Source of the DNA: an uncultured Pelagibacteraceae bacterium
GTDB taxonomy: Bacteria; Pseudomonadota; Alphaproteobacteria; Pelagibacterales; Pelagibacteraceae
Direction of reading: 5' to 3'
NCBI GenBank assembly: GCA_902516625.1
Contig: CABXYU010000009.1
Coordinates: 1-33,344 of the forward strand
DNA length: 33,344 bases
Both the position numbers and the translations under genes were made by a program. The notes below the pieces were generated by a model that did not search any database, had not been told where the DNA came from, and worked only from the letters and a program-made list of their open reading frames with translations. Below are positions 8,686 through 16,640 of the stretch, one piece after another. Position 1 is the stretch's first letter. Every line of letters begins with the position of its first letter.

Positions 8686-9116
8686 GCATCAAGTTTAATG
8701 GAAAAGAATTCTTACTATCTTGTGAGGATGGACAAGAAGACCATCTAGAGGAGTTATTGATACAAATAAATCAAAAATTCAATCATATTAAAAATGATTT
8801 AGGAAATTTAGGTGAAAACAAATTGTTATTAATTACAGCAGTTAAAGTGATGGACGAATATCATGAAACTAAAAAAAAAGTAGAGCAGAAAAAAGATGAA
8901 TTGAAAAATTTATCAAAAAAATTTAAAGAATTAAAATCCTTAATATATGAATATCGCGATAGAAAAGAGGAAGAAATAAATGAATTAAAAATTAATCATT
9001 CAAAATTGAAAAGTGAAATTGAAATTAATCAAAAACATTACGAAAAACTTATAGAAGATACAACAAATGAAATTTCAAGTTTTGTTGAAAAAGCAAACTT
9101 AGAAAATCTATCTTAA
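8673..9116 (+). CDS. zapA: Cell division protein ZapA
   Basis: ZapA bundles FtsZ filaments at the Z-ring. The N-terminal globular part fits the family: VSIKFNGKEFLLSC, EDHLEELLIQINQKF, and ENKLLLITAVKVMDEYHETKKK. The C-terminal part (about 68-147) is a long coiled coil, making the protein longer than the 109 residues of E. coli ZapA. It overlaps the preceding coiled-coil gene and is followed after 10 nt by fthC. The zapA-fthC pairing is widely conserved in proteobacteria. The 6S RNA gene often found between these two genes cannot be present, as there is no room. Confidence 0.88.
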   Translation: MANVSIKFNGKEFLLSCEDGQEDHLEELLIQINQKFNHIKNDLGNLGENKLLLITAVKVMDEYHETKKKVEQKKDELKNLSKKFKELKSLIYEYRDRKEEEINELKINHSKLKSEIEINQKHYEKLIEDTTNEISSFVEKANLENLS

Positions 9117-9126
9117 AATATCTTTT

Positions 9127-9672
9127 GTGAAAAAATCAGAAATAAGAAAAAAAATTATAAAAAAAAGAAGAGAGAATTACTCCAGTAAATTAAAAATAGA
9201 CTTTAGATTAATTTTGAAAATTTTGAAAAAAGAAAAATTACAAAACAAGATTGTTGGAGGATATTATCCTTATAATTTTGAAGTAGATGATATTGAAATT
9301 TTAAAGAAATTAGAAAAAAAAAAATACCTAATTTCTTTACCAAAAATAAAAAAAAACTTTCAAATGGACTTTTTTAAATGGTCAATTAAAGATCCACTAA
9401 TTATTAATAGAATGGGAATTCCTGAACCATCAACAAATAATTTGAAATATCCTGACATTTTATTGGTTCCATTGGTAGCTTTTGATAAGAACTTAAATAG
9501 AATTGGATATGGTGGTGGATTTTATGACAGATATATTAAAAGAATAAAATTAATTAAAGAGATTATTACAATCGGAATAGCTTTCTCTTTTCAAAAAGTC
9601 AATAAAATCCAAGTCGATAGAAATGATATAAAAATGGATTTTATTATAACAGAAAAAAATGAATTAAAATGA
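9127..9672 (+). CDS. fthC: 5-formyltetrahydrofolate cyclo-ligase
   Basis: Converts 5-formyl-THF to 5,10-methenyl-THF with ATP, recycling folate. The 181-residue length is typical. Seen: basic N-terminal helix IRKKIIKKRRE, VGGYYPYNFEVD, LPKIKKNFQMDFFKW, LLVPLVAFDKN, and the signature GYGGGFYDRYI near residue 134-144. The start is GTG at 9127. The end overlaps ymdB by 4 nt (ATGA). Also known as ygfA or fau. With folP elsewhere in the window, this is the second folate gene. Confidence 0.94.
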   Translation: MKKSEIRKKIIKKRRENYSSKLKIDFRLILKILKKEKLQNKIVGGYYPYNFEVDDIEILKKLEKKKYLISLPKIKKNFQMDFFKWSIKDPLIINRMGIPEPSTNNLKYPDILLVPLVAFDKNLNRIGYGGGFYDRYIKRIKLIKEIITIGIAFSFQKVNKIQVDRNDIKMDFIITEKNELK

Positions 9673-10472
9673 AAATATTATTTTTAGGAGATGTTGTAGG
9701 ATCATCAGGCGTCTCAATGATTATTGAGAATTTAACCAATCAAATCAAAAATAATAAAATTGATTTTGTAATAGTTAATGCTGAAAATTCTGCTGAAACA
9801 GGTGTTGGACTTACCCAGGAAATTTGTGAAAATTTTTTTGAATGTGGTGTAGACGTAATAACAACTGGAAATCATGTTTGGGATCAAAAAGATATTATGA
9901 GTTTTATTGATAAAGAAAATCGATTATTAAGACCAAAAAATCTCTTTGAACCAGCTCCAGGAAAAGGTTTTGAAATATTTACATCGAAAAAAAATTTTAA
10001 AATAGGTGTTCTTAACTTAATGGGAAACGTTTTTATGAAAAAATGTGAGGACGTATTTGATATTTCAAAAAAATTTATTGAAAAATATTCTTTAAAAAAA
10101 GATTATGATTTTTTAGTAATTGATTTTCATGGAGAAATAACAAGTGAAAAAAATGCTATAGGTCATTATTTTGATGGACTGGCTACTTTAGTTGTTGGAA
10201 CTCATACTCATATTCCAACTAATGATGCACACATATTAAAAGGTGGAACAGCTTATCAAACAGATGCTGGTATGTGTGGTGACTATGACTCGGTTATAGG
10301 AATGAATAAGAAAAATTCCATAAATAGATTTTTGAAAAAAGACTCAGTTAGACATTTTCCAGCCAAAGGTAAAGCTACTTTGTGCGGGGTAATTGTCGAC
10401 TGTAATATCGAAACAGGTTTAGCAAAAAAGATAGATAGCTTTATCTTTGGGGATCAATTAAAAAATACTTAA
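9669..10472 (+). CDS. ymdB: YmdB-family metallophosphoesterase
   Basis: A 267-residue member of the YmdB (TIGR00282) phosphoesterases; the Bacillus protein hydrolyses 2',3'-cyclic nucleotides and affects RNA turnover and multicellular behaviour. The di-metal motifs are intact: GDVVGSSGV at 7-15, VNAENSAETGVGLT with Asn/Glu ligands, TTGNHVWDQKD, DFHGEITSEK, and GTHTHIPT followed by YQTDAGMCG. Cytosolic, with no signal peptide. Coupled to fthC by a 4-nt overlap and 4 nt from yebC. The true substrate in this organism is unknown. Confidence 0.93.
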   Translation: MKILFLGDVVGSSGVSMIIENLTNQIKNNKIDFVIVNAENSAETGVGLTQEICENFFECGVDVITTGNHVWDQKDIMSFIDKENRLLRPKNLFEPAPGKGFEIFTSKKNFKIGVLNLMGNVFMKKCEDVFDISKKFIEKYSLKKDYDFLVIDFHGEITSEKNAIGHYFDGLATLVVGTHTHIPTNDAHILKGGTAYQTDAGMCGDYDSVIGMNKKNSINRFLKKDSVRHFPAKGKATLCGVIVDCNIETGLAKKIDSFIFGDQLKNT

Positions 10473-10476
10473 ATTT

Positions 10477-11199
10477 ATGGCAGGACATTCTCATTGGGCA
10501 GGAATAAAACATAAAAAAGGAAAAGCGGATAAACAAAGATCAAAAATTTTTTCAAAATTATCTAAAGAAATCACAGTAGCCGCTAAATTAGGAGATAAGG
10601 ATCCTGCCATAAATCCAAGGTTGAGATCAGCTATACAAGCTGCAAGATCTGCTAATATGCCAAAAGACAATATTGAACGAGCTATAAACAAATCATCCAT
10701 AAATTCTGAGTTGAATTTCGAAAATTTAAGGTATGAAGGTTTCGGTCCTGAAAAAGTAGCAGTAATTGTAGAGGCTTTAACTGATAACAAAAACAGGACT
10801 GCCTCCAACATTAGAACTATATTTCAGAAGGCAGGGGGTAGCCTCGGTACACAAGGATCTGCGTCTCACAATTTTAGTCAACTTGGTATTATAAAAATTG
10901 ATAAGAAGATTATTTCTGATGAGTATATTTTCGAGTTAGCGACAGAGGCTGGTGCAGATGAGTGTAAATCTAATAATGAATTTCACGAAATACATTGTTC
11001 TGTTAATGAGATTTATAATATTAAAAAAGAGCTAGAGAAGGAAATAGATAACTTTATATCTACTAAAATTGAGTGGCGCCCCCTAAATAGTGTAGAAATT
11101 TCTGAAGAAAAAACTAATGATTTAATTAATTTTTTTGAGTCATTAGAGGATGATGATGATGTACAACATATTTTTTCAAATGCAGAATTTACAAAATAA
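10477..11199 (+). CDS. yebC: YebC/PmpR-TACO1 family protein
   Basis: A 240-residue member of the universal YebC family. Seen: N-terminal AGHSHWAGIKHKKGKAD, NPRLRSAIQAARSANMPKDNIERAI, GFGPEKVAVIVEALTDNKNRT, and GGSLGTQGSASHNF. Relatives have been described as transcription regulators, and more recently as factors that relieve ribosome stalling on proline stretches; the latter would complement the EF-P gene in this window. The start has the family's usual MAGHSHW. Position just ahead of a RuvC-type gene follows the common alphaproteobacterial order. Confidence 0.96.
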   Translation: MAGHSHWAGIKHKKGKADKQRSKIFSKLSKEITVAAKLGDKDPAINPRLRSAIQAARSANMPKDNIERAINKSSINSELNFENLRYEGFGPEKVAVIVEALTDNKNRTASNIRTIFQKAGGSLGTQGSASHNFSQLGIIKIDKKIISDEYIFELATEAGADECKSNNEFHEIHCSVNEIYNIKKELEKEIDNFISTKIEWRPLNSVEISEEKTNDLINFFESLEDDDDVQHIFSNAEFTK

Positions 11200-11202
11200 A
11201 TT

Positions 11203-11697
11203 ATGTTAATAATTGGAATAGATCCTGGTTTATCTGGCTCAATTTGTTTTATGAGAGATGGTAAAATCCTTGATGTTATAGAAATGCCAACAATGACTGA
11301 AGGAAAAAAAAATAAAAGACAAGTAAATGGTTCACAGATTTACAATGAAATTTTAAAAAGAATAAATAAAAATGAAAATTCTGAAGTCAGAGCAATAATT
11401 GAGCAAGTTTCAGCAATGCCAGGACAGGGTGTAACCAGCATGTTTAATTTTGGTCAGTCATTCGGTATTCTCAAAGGTATTTGTTCAGCCATGCAAATAC
11501 CCGTTTATTTTGTGAGACCAGCAAAATGGAAAAGATATTTTAACCTTATCAATTCAGAAAAAGATGCAAGTCGGACAAGAGCAATAGAAATATTTCCGTA
11601 TTTTTCAGCACAATTGTCGAAAAAAAAAGATTCTAACAAGGCAGATGCAATTTTAATAGCTAGTTTTTATAATGAAACTTATCAAAATGAGGATTAA
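11203..11697 (+). CDS. Divergent RuvC-like Holliday-junction nuclease
   Basis: A 164-residue RNase-H-fold nuclease. Seen: IIGIDPGLSGSI with acidic Asp7, AIIEQVSAMPGQGVTSMFNFG with Glu67, VRPAKWKRYF, and DSNKADAILIASF with Asp143 and Asp148 as likely remaining ligands. The PGQGVTSMF-FG block, the P-x-KWK motif and the KKDSNKAD ending resemble phage-encoded and RuvC-like resolvases more than E. coli-type RuvC, which has a different middle region. It holds the slot where ruvC sits in alphaproteobacteria (after yebC, before tol genes), but ruvA and ruvB do not follow. Likely resolves recombination junctions. Canonical ruvC is the alternative name. Confidence 0.82.
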   Translation: MLIIGIDPGLSGSICFMRDGKILDVIEMPTMTEGKKNKRQVNGSQIYNEILKRINKNENSEVRAIIEQVSAMPGQGVTSMFNFGQSFGILKGICSAMQIPVYFVRPAKWKRYFNLINSEKDASRTRAIEIFPYFSAQLSKKKDSNKADAILIASFYNETYQNED

Positions 11698-11748
11698 CCT
11701 TTAAAATTTAAGACAAATTCATGACACATTTAAGTGAAAGAAGACTGC

Positions 11749-12423
11749 ATGGAAGCTGATATTTCAACTCAAGCAGTCGGTTTAGCATCAAGTGCCGATT
11801 TTTCTTTGATGAGTTTATTTATTCGTGCAGATATTATAGTTAAGTCTGTAATCATTTTACTGATTGCGTGCTCAATATATTCATGGGCAGTAATAATTGA
11901 AAAGTTTAGATTGTTTAAAAAAATAAATCAATCAACTGAAGAATTTGAGAATAAATTCTGGAATTCAAAATCAGCAGAGACTTTTTACAATAACTTACCA
12001 GCTAATATTGAGGATCCTATGGCATTAGTATTTAAAGATGCGATGCAGAGTTTAATGAAAAGAAGGTCAAAAACGGATTTAAATAATAGAATGACAACAA
12101 TGCTTGAGACAGGTATTGAAAAGCAGATGTCAAAAATAAGTAAAGGTTTTACTTTTTTAGCCACGGTAGGTTCCACAGCACCTTTTATAGGTTTATTTGG
12201 AACAGTTTGGGGAATTATGAATTCATTTCAATCTATAGCAATTTCAAGAAATACAAGTTTAGCTATTGTAGCACCGGGAATTGCCGAAGCATTATTTGCA
12301 ACTGCACTAGGTTTATTAGCTGCTATACCTGCAGTAATCGCTTATAATAAATTTAATAATGATTTTCAAAAATATTCTCAAAAATTAGAAAATTTTTCTA
12401 AAAGATTTCTTACAATAATTTAA
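11749..12423 (+). CDS. tolQ: Tol-Pal system proton channel subunit TolQ
   Basis: Inner-membrane motor subunit that, with TolR, uses the proton gradient to drive TolA and draw in the outer membrane at division. Three membrane segments are visible: about 25-47 (IVKSVIILLIACSIYSWAVI), about 135-160 (GSTAPFIGLFGTVWGIM region), and about 175-198 (ALFATALGLLAAIPAVIAY). The frame opens at GTG 11734, but the ATG at 11749 has GAAAGAAG 5 nt upstream and begins MEADISTQAV, so I use it (224 residues). The 51-nt gap before it is where ruvA and ruvB would normally be. Confidence 0.95.
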   Translation: MEADISTQAVGLASSADFSLMSLFIRADIIVKSVIILLIACSIYSWAVIIEKFRLFKKINQSTEEFENKFWNSKSAETFYNNLPANIEDPMALVFKDAMQSLMKRRSKTDLNNRMTTMLETGIEKQMSKISKGFTFLATVGSTAPFIGLFGTVWGIMNSFQSIAISRNTSLAIVAPGIAEALFATALGLLAAIPAVIAYNKFNNDFQKYSQKLENFSKRFLTII

Positions 12424-12427
12424 AGTT

Positions 12428-12844
12428 ATGGCATTTAAATTTAATCGTTCGTCTAAAGAACCAATGAGTGAAATTAATGTAACACCATTTGTGGATGTAA
12501 TGTTAGTATTGCTAATTATTTTTATGGTCACAGCCCCTTTATTAACTGTTGGAGTTCAAGTAGACTTACCAGAAAGTTCTGCTGACTCTCTTGCTGAGGA
12601 GACCGAGCCTTTGACGCTTACAATTAATTCTAAAGGAGAAATTTTTATTCAAGAGTCTAAAGTTGAGTATGAAAAAATAATTGCAAAAGTACTTGCAGTT
12701 TCAAAAAACAGAACAGATACAAGGATTTATGTTCGAGGTGATAAAACAATTAATTATGGAAGGGTTCTAGAAATAATGGGCCTGTTATCTGGGTCAGGTT
12801 TCACAAAAGTTGCATTAATATCTGAGCCTTATAAAGAGAGGTAG
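12428..12844 (+). CDS. tolR: Tol-Pal system protein TolR (ExbD family)
   Basis: A 138-residue inner-membrane partner of TolQ. One N-terminal membrane helix at about 20-42 carries the essential proton-relay Asp23 in TPFVDVMLVLLIIFMV, the same position as in E. coli TolR. The periplasmic domain follows, with VQVDLPES, the strand LTLTINSKGEIFI, and RIYVRGDKTINYGRVLEIM. Lies 4 nt after tolQ and 5 nt before tolA, so stoichiometry is set within one operon. Confidence 0.96.
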   Translation: MAFKFNRSSKEPMSEINVTPFVDVMLVLLIIFMVTAPLLTVGVQVDLPESSADSLAEETEPLTLTINSKGEIFIQESKVEYEKIIAKVLAVSKNRTDTRIYVRGDKTINYGRVLEIMGLLSGSGFTKVALISEPYKER

Positions 12845-12849
12845 GTATT

Positions 12850-13659
12850 TTGAATAAGAGCCTGATAATCTCCTCTTTTTTACATATCGTATTAATAGTG
12901 TTAACAGCTATGAGCTTACCATTTTTAGCGAAAAAACCTATAGATCTTCCTCCAATAGTTTCAGTAGAATTAATCCAAATAACAGATAAAACAAACATTC
13001 CATTTGCACCAAAAGCTAAAAAGATAATTGAAAAAATAAAGGAAAAAGAAAAAAAGTTAGTATCTAAGCAAGCGCCACCAAAGAAAGTTAAAAAGATTAA
13101 ACCGGATTCAATTCCAATGCCTGAAGATAAACTAGAAAAAGTTGAGAAAATTAAAGAGGATAAACAAAACCCTGAAAAAATTGACAATGAAGTTAAGCAA
13201 GTTTCGGAGTTTGAAAAAAAAGAGTTATTTGATCCAAATAATATAGCTGCTCTAATAGATAAGTCTAAATCTGAAAGTGCTGAAAGTGTAAAAAAAACAA
13301 ATAAAATTACACAAGATCAGCAAAGAAGTGTAGAAAACGCTGGACTATCATTAAGTGAGGAAGATGCTTTAAAAGCACAAATTTTTGGATGTTGGAGTAT
13401 TCCTTTGGGCTTACCTTATAACGAAGATTTATTGGTGAGAATAAAACTCCAATTAAATCCTGATGGCACTGTATCTCAATCAGAAATATTGGACCATGCA
13501 AGAATGAACAGACCAGGTCAAGGATTCTATAAAGTTTTAGCCGAAAGCGCTTTAAGAGCAGTAAAATTGTGTCAACCTTTAAGAGTACCCACAACTGGCT
13601 ACGAAAGATGGAAAGAATTACAATTAAATTTTGATGCAAGAGAGATGTTAGAGGGGTAA
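12850..13659 (+). CDS. tolA: TolA-like energy-transducing protein
   Basis: A 269-residue protein spanning the periplasm between the TolQR motor and TolB/Pal. The N-terminal membrane helix is at about 4-27 (IISSFLHIVLIVLTAM). Residues about 55-165 form a Lys/Glu/Pro-rich stalk, shorter than the Ala-rich helix of E. coli TolA. The C-terminal domain has the TolA/TonB fold pattern, with IFGCWSIPLGLPY, VRIKLQLNPDGTVSQSEIL and ALRAVKLCQPLRVP; its two Cys could form the disulfide known in TolA domain III. Start is TTG at 12850, preceded by GAGG about 8 nt away. Position between tolR and tolB supports the call more than sequence alone. Confidence 0.9.
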   Translation: MNKSLIISSFLHIVLIVLTAMSLPFLAKKPIDLPPIVSVELIQITDKTNIPFAPKAKKIIEKIKEKEKKLVSKQAPPKKVKKIKPDSIPMPEDKLEKVEKIKEDKQNPEKIDNEVKQVSEFEKKELFDPNNIAALIDKSKSESAESVKKTNKITQDQQRSVENAGLSLSEEDALKAQIFGCWSIPLGLPYNEDLLVRIKLQLNPDGTVSQSEILDHARMNRPGQGFYKVLAESALRAVKLCQPLRVPTTGYERWKELQLNFDAREMLEG

Positions 13660-13667
13660 TATAAATT

Positions 13668-15008
13668 ATGATAAGAATTTTAATTATTTGTTTGATCTTT
13701 TTTTATCCTAATAAATTATTAGCTTTAATAGAAGTTGATATAACTAGAGGTAATCTAAACCCATTACCTATCGCTGTATCACCTTTATCAATTGATGAAA
13801 ATTCTCGGAAAAATTTTGAAAAAATTTTGAAAAAAAAAAATATTGGTTCAGAGATAGCAATAATTGTCGAAAAAAATTTAAAAACATCTGGTCTTTTTAA
13901 TCCATTAAATAAAGATGCCTTTCTTCAAGCACCTGATATTGCGAATTTAAAACCAAGATTCGAAGATTGGAATTTAATTAAAGCACAGGCACTAATTACT
14001 GGCAAAGTAAATTTTGTTGAGGAAAAATTGAGAGTAGAATTTCGATTATGGGATGTGCTAGCGGGAAAAGAAATGATGGCGTTAGCTTTTACAACAGTTC
14101 CAAATAATTGGCGAAGAGTAGGACATATTATTACAGACAAAGTTTATGAAAGATTAACAGGAGAAAAAGGTTATTTTGATACAAGGATAATTTATGTTGC
14201 TGAAGAGGGCCCAAAAACAAGAAGAATTAAAAAATTAGCGATAATGGATCAAGATGGTGCCAATAATAAATTTTTGACATTAGGTAATGAGTTGGTGTTA
14301 ACACCAAGGTTTAATCCTACAAGTCAAATGGTAACTTATTTATCCTATTTTAAAAATTTACCAAGAGTATACTTATTGGACATAGAGACAGGTATGCAAG
14401 AAGTTGTAGGTGATTTTCCTGGAATGACTTTTGCCCCAAGATTTTCACCAGATGGAAAAAAAATAATTATGAGTTTTGCAAAGGATGGTAACTCAGATAT
14501 TTACACAATGAACTTAGAAAATCGAATTGTTGAAAAAATAACCAATCATCCATCTATTGATACATCTCCATCTTACTCTCCAGACGGAAAATATATTTGT
14601 TTCAATTCTGACAGAAGTGGATATCAACAAATCTATATAATGAAAAGTGATGGAAGTAGTGTAAAAAGAATTTCATTTGGAAATGGATTGTATGGAACGC
14701 CAGTTTGGTCTCCGAGGGGTGATTTGATTGCTTTTACAAAATTACATAAAGGAAAGTTTTATATTGGGGTAATGAGAACAGATGGAAGTGGTGAAAGATT
14801 GTTAACAGAAAATTTTTATCAAGAAGCTCCTTCCTGGTCTCCTAATGGCAGAGTATTAATTTTTTATAGAGAGACTGAAACGGATGACAAAGGAGAAGGA
14901 TTTTCTGCTAAATTATGGTCAATAGATTTAACTGGCTATAATGAAAGGCTTGTTAATACTCCAACAGATGCTTCAGACCCATCATGGTCATCTTTATTGA
15001 GTAATTAA
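13668..15008 (+). CDS. tolB: Tol-Pal system beta-propeller protein TolB
   Basis: Periplasmic protein that shuttles between TolA and Pal. A signal peptide covers about 1-19 ([11 protein letters not shown] hydrophobic core, then LLA). The N-terminal domain is followed by a six-bladed propeller whose repeats are easy to see: [46 protein letters not shown] and [15 protein letters not shown]. Length 446 is typical. An 11-base A run at 13830-13840 encodes Lys-Lys-Lys-Asn near residue 55-58. The next gene, pal, begins 84 nt downstream. Confidence 0.97.
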   Translation: MIRILIICLIFFYPNKLLALIEVDITRGNLNPLPIAVSPLSIDENSRKNFEKILKKKNIGSEIAIIVEKNLKTSGLFNPLNKDAFLQAPDIANLKPRFEDWNLIKAQALITGKVNFVEEKLRVEFRLWDVLAGKEMMALAFTTVPNNWRRVGHIITDKVYERLTGEKGYFDTRIIYVAEEGPKTRRIKKLAIMDQDGANNKFLTLGNELVLTPRFNPTSQMVTYLSYFKNLPRVYLLDIETGMQEVVGDFPGMTFAPRFSPDGKKIIMSFAKDGNSDIYTMNLENRIVEKITNHPSIDTSPSYSPDGKYICFNSDRSGYQQIYIMKSDGSSVKRISFGNGLYGTPVWSPRGDLIAFTKLHKGKFYIGVMRTDGSGERLLTENFYQEAPSWSPNGRVLIFYRETETDDKGEGFSAKLWSIDLTGYNERLVNTPTDASDPSWSSLLSN

Positions 15009-15092
15009 CCAATATTATCTTGATTTTTTAACTTGAAACTTCTATTTAGTTGTGAAAAAGTTATTAAAAGAAATATTGATCAAGGAGCAATA

Positions 15093-15572
15093 ATGAAATT
15101 AAACAAAATTCTAAAAAATGCCTTTTTAATAATTGTTGCATGTGTGGCATTATCAGCTTGTGCTACTACAACGAAGAAATCAGGACAGATGCAAGGTGAT
15201 GTTTACACTGGTACAGATACTGTTGAATACTTAGCGTCTGGTGTTCCAGACAGAGTTTTCTTTGCAACAAATGAATCAGTTTTAACGACTGCTTCTAGAG
15301 AAACTTTAAGAAAACAAGCTGCATGGTTAAGAAAAAATTCGAATATAACAGTTGTACTAGAAGGACATGCGGATGAAAGAGGAACAAGAGAGTATAACTT
15401 AGCACTTGGTGAAAGAAGAGCTAATGCTGCAAAAGATTATCTAATGACTTATGGAATTTCATCAGATAGAATTTCAGTTTTAAGTTATGGTAAAGAAAGA
15501 CCTGTTGACTCAGGATCAAATCCTCTAGCTTGGTCAAAAAATCGAAGATCAGTTACAGTTAAAGCTAACTAA
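15093..15572 (+). CDS. pal: Peptidoglycan-associated lipoprotein Pal
   Basis: Outer-membrane lipoprotein that binds peptidoglycan and TolB. From the ATG at 15093 (AAGGAG 6-11 nt upstream) the protein has 160 residues: a lipoprotein signal with hydrophobic stretch and lipobox LSAC, so Cys23 would be lipidated, then an OmpA-type domain with VFFATNESVL, VVLEGHADERGTREYNLALGERRA and KNRRSVTV. The frame extends upstream to a TTG at 15033, but that version would bury the signal peptide and lacks a ribosome site. The 84-nt leader may hold a separate promoter, though no strong match is visible. A terminator follows directly. Confidence 0.96.
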   Translation: MKLNKILKNAFLIIVACVALSACATTTKKSGQMQGDVYTGTDTVEYLASGVPDRVFFATNESVLTTASRETLRKQAAWLRKNSNITVVLEGHADERGTREYNLALGERRANAAKDYLMTYGISSDRISVLSYGKERPVDSGSNPLAWSKNRRSVTVKAN

Positions 15573-15587
15573 ATTTTTAATTAATTA

Positions 15588-15626
15588 AAGACCCCTATTC
15601 ACTATTTGTTTAGGGGTCTTTTTTTT
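15588..15626 (+). terminator. Rho-independent terminator after pal
   Basis: The inverted repeat AAGACCCCT / AGGGGTCTT (15588-15596 and 15612-15620) encloses a 15-nt loop and runs into a T-tract ending at 15626. The hairpin is GC-rich against a very AT-rich background, 16 nt after the pal stop. It separates tolQRAB-pal from cpoB and the genes behind it, and is the only convincing intrinsic terminator I see in the window. Confidence 0.93.
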
Positions 15627-15653
15627 GCCATTATTTTAATCATAAACTTAACA

Positions 15654-16640
15654 ATGAAAAGGTTATCACAAATTATAATTTTAAATTTTGCTTTACTGAC
15701 AAATTTTTTTATTTACGGTATTTCATTTTCAGACAATCATAATATTTATGAAATATTAGAAAATCTCCAAAAAGATATTAACACACTTGAGAAAGCAGTC
15801 TATTCTGGAACTGTTAATATTAGTAACAGCAGTGCTAACAACTCTACTTCAAATTTGAATAATAATTCTGAGGATGTTTTAACTAGACACTTATTAAAAC
15901 TTTCAGAGATTGAAAGTCAGTTTCAGCAACTGACAAATAAGTTTGAAGAAATAAATTTTAAATTAGATAAACTTTCAAGCAGAATGTCTAAAGTACAAGC
16001 AGACAATCAAATAAGGTTTCAGGATTTAGAAAACTCACTTTCTAGCGAGAATGTTAAAAAAAAGGTAACAAAAAAAGCAGATGATGAAATTTTACCTGGC
16101 TCATCACAACCTCAAGATCTTGGCTCTGTATCATATAAAGATTCTGAAACAGGTGAGGCTTCTCAACAAACGCAATCTATTGATACCACAGCATCGATTG
16201 TAACAGAAACTTTTCAGGCAGAAGAAAAAATTCTTCCAAATGAAACACCTGATGAACAGTATAAATTCGCAACAAGTTTTTTAAAAGTTGGAGACTATAC
16301 AACCGCAGAAAGAGCCTTCAGAGAATTTGTTATTGCTAATCCAGAGCATGATTTAGCAGGTAATGCACAATATTGGTATGCCGAAACATTCAGAATAAGA
16401 CAATTGTATACTGATGCTGCATCAGCATATTTAGAGGGATATCAAAAATATCCAAAAGGTGAAAAAGCTCCTATAAATTTATTAAAGCTTGGTGTATCTA
16501 TGGTTCAGATTGGAGAAAAAGATCAAGGATGTAAAATGATAAATGGTGTTGAAAAACAATATCCAAAAGCAAATCAATCTGTTATCCAAAAAGCAAAATA
16601 TGAGTCTCAAAAATTCGAGTGCAATAATCAAAATTCCTAA
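15654..16640 (+). CDS. cpoB: Tol-Pal coordinator CpoB (YbgF)
   Basis: Periplasmic protein that links Tol-Pal constriction to peptidoglycan synthesis. From ATG 15654 it has 328 residues: a signal peptide (about 1-25, hydrophobic IIILNFALLTNFFIYGI), an N-terminal coiled coil (about 65-120, FEEINFKLDKLSSRM), a low-complexity Ser/Thr/Gln linker, and a C-terminal tetratricopeptide module with PDEQYKFATSFLKVGDYTTA, NPEHDLAGNAQYWYAE and QKYPKGEKAPINLLKLGVSM. The frame also extends to a TTG inside the upstream terminator at 15606, which is rejected. It overlaps tilS by 41 nt. Confidence 0.93.
   Translation: MKRLSQIIILNFALLTNFFIYGISFSDNHNIYEILENLQKDINTLEKAVYSGTVNISNSSANNSTSNLNNNSEDVLTRHLLKLSEIESQFQQLTNKFEEINFKLDKLSSRMSKVQADNQIRFQDLENSLSSENVKKKVTKKADDEILPGSSQPQDLGSVSYKDSETGEASQQTQSIDTTASIVTETFQAEEKILPNETPDEQYKFATSFLKVGDYTTAERAFREFVIANPEHDLAGNAQYWYAETFRIRQLYTDAASAYLEGYQKYPKGEKAPINLLKLGVSMVQIGEKDQGCKMINGVEKQYPKANQSVIQKAKYESQKFECNNQNS

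Noticed and set aside
8336-8692. 118-residue membrane-like open frame on the minus strand
   Set aside because: The apparent hydrophobicity comes from reading the Lys/Glu-rich coiled-coil gene backwards; the plus-strand gene fits the zapA context.
9117-9126. 6S RNA gene between zapA and fthC, as in many proteobacteria
   Set aside because: The gap is only 10 nt, so no RNA gene can fit.
15033-15092. Longer N-terminus for pal starting at TTG
   Set aside because: The ATG at 15093 has a clear AAGGAG site and begins a proper lipoprotein signal peptide.
15606-15653. Longer N-terminus for cpoB starting at TTG
   Set aside because: It would begin inside the pal terminator hairpin and displace the signal peptide from the N-terminus.
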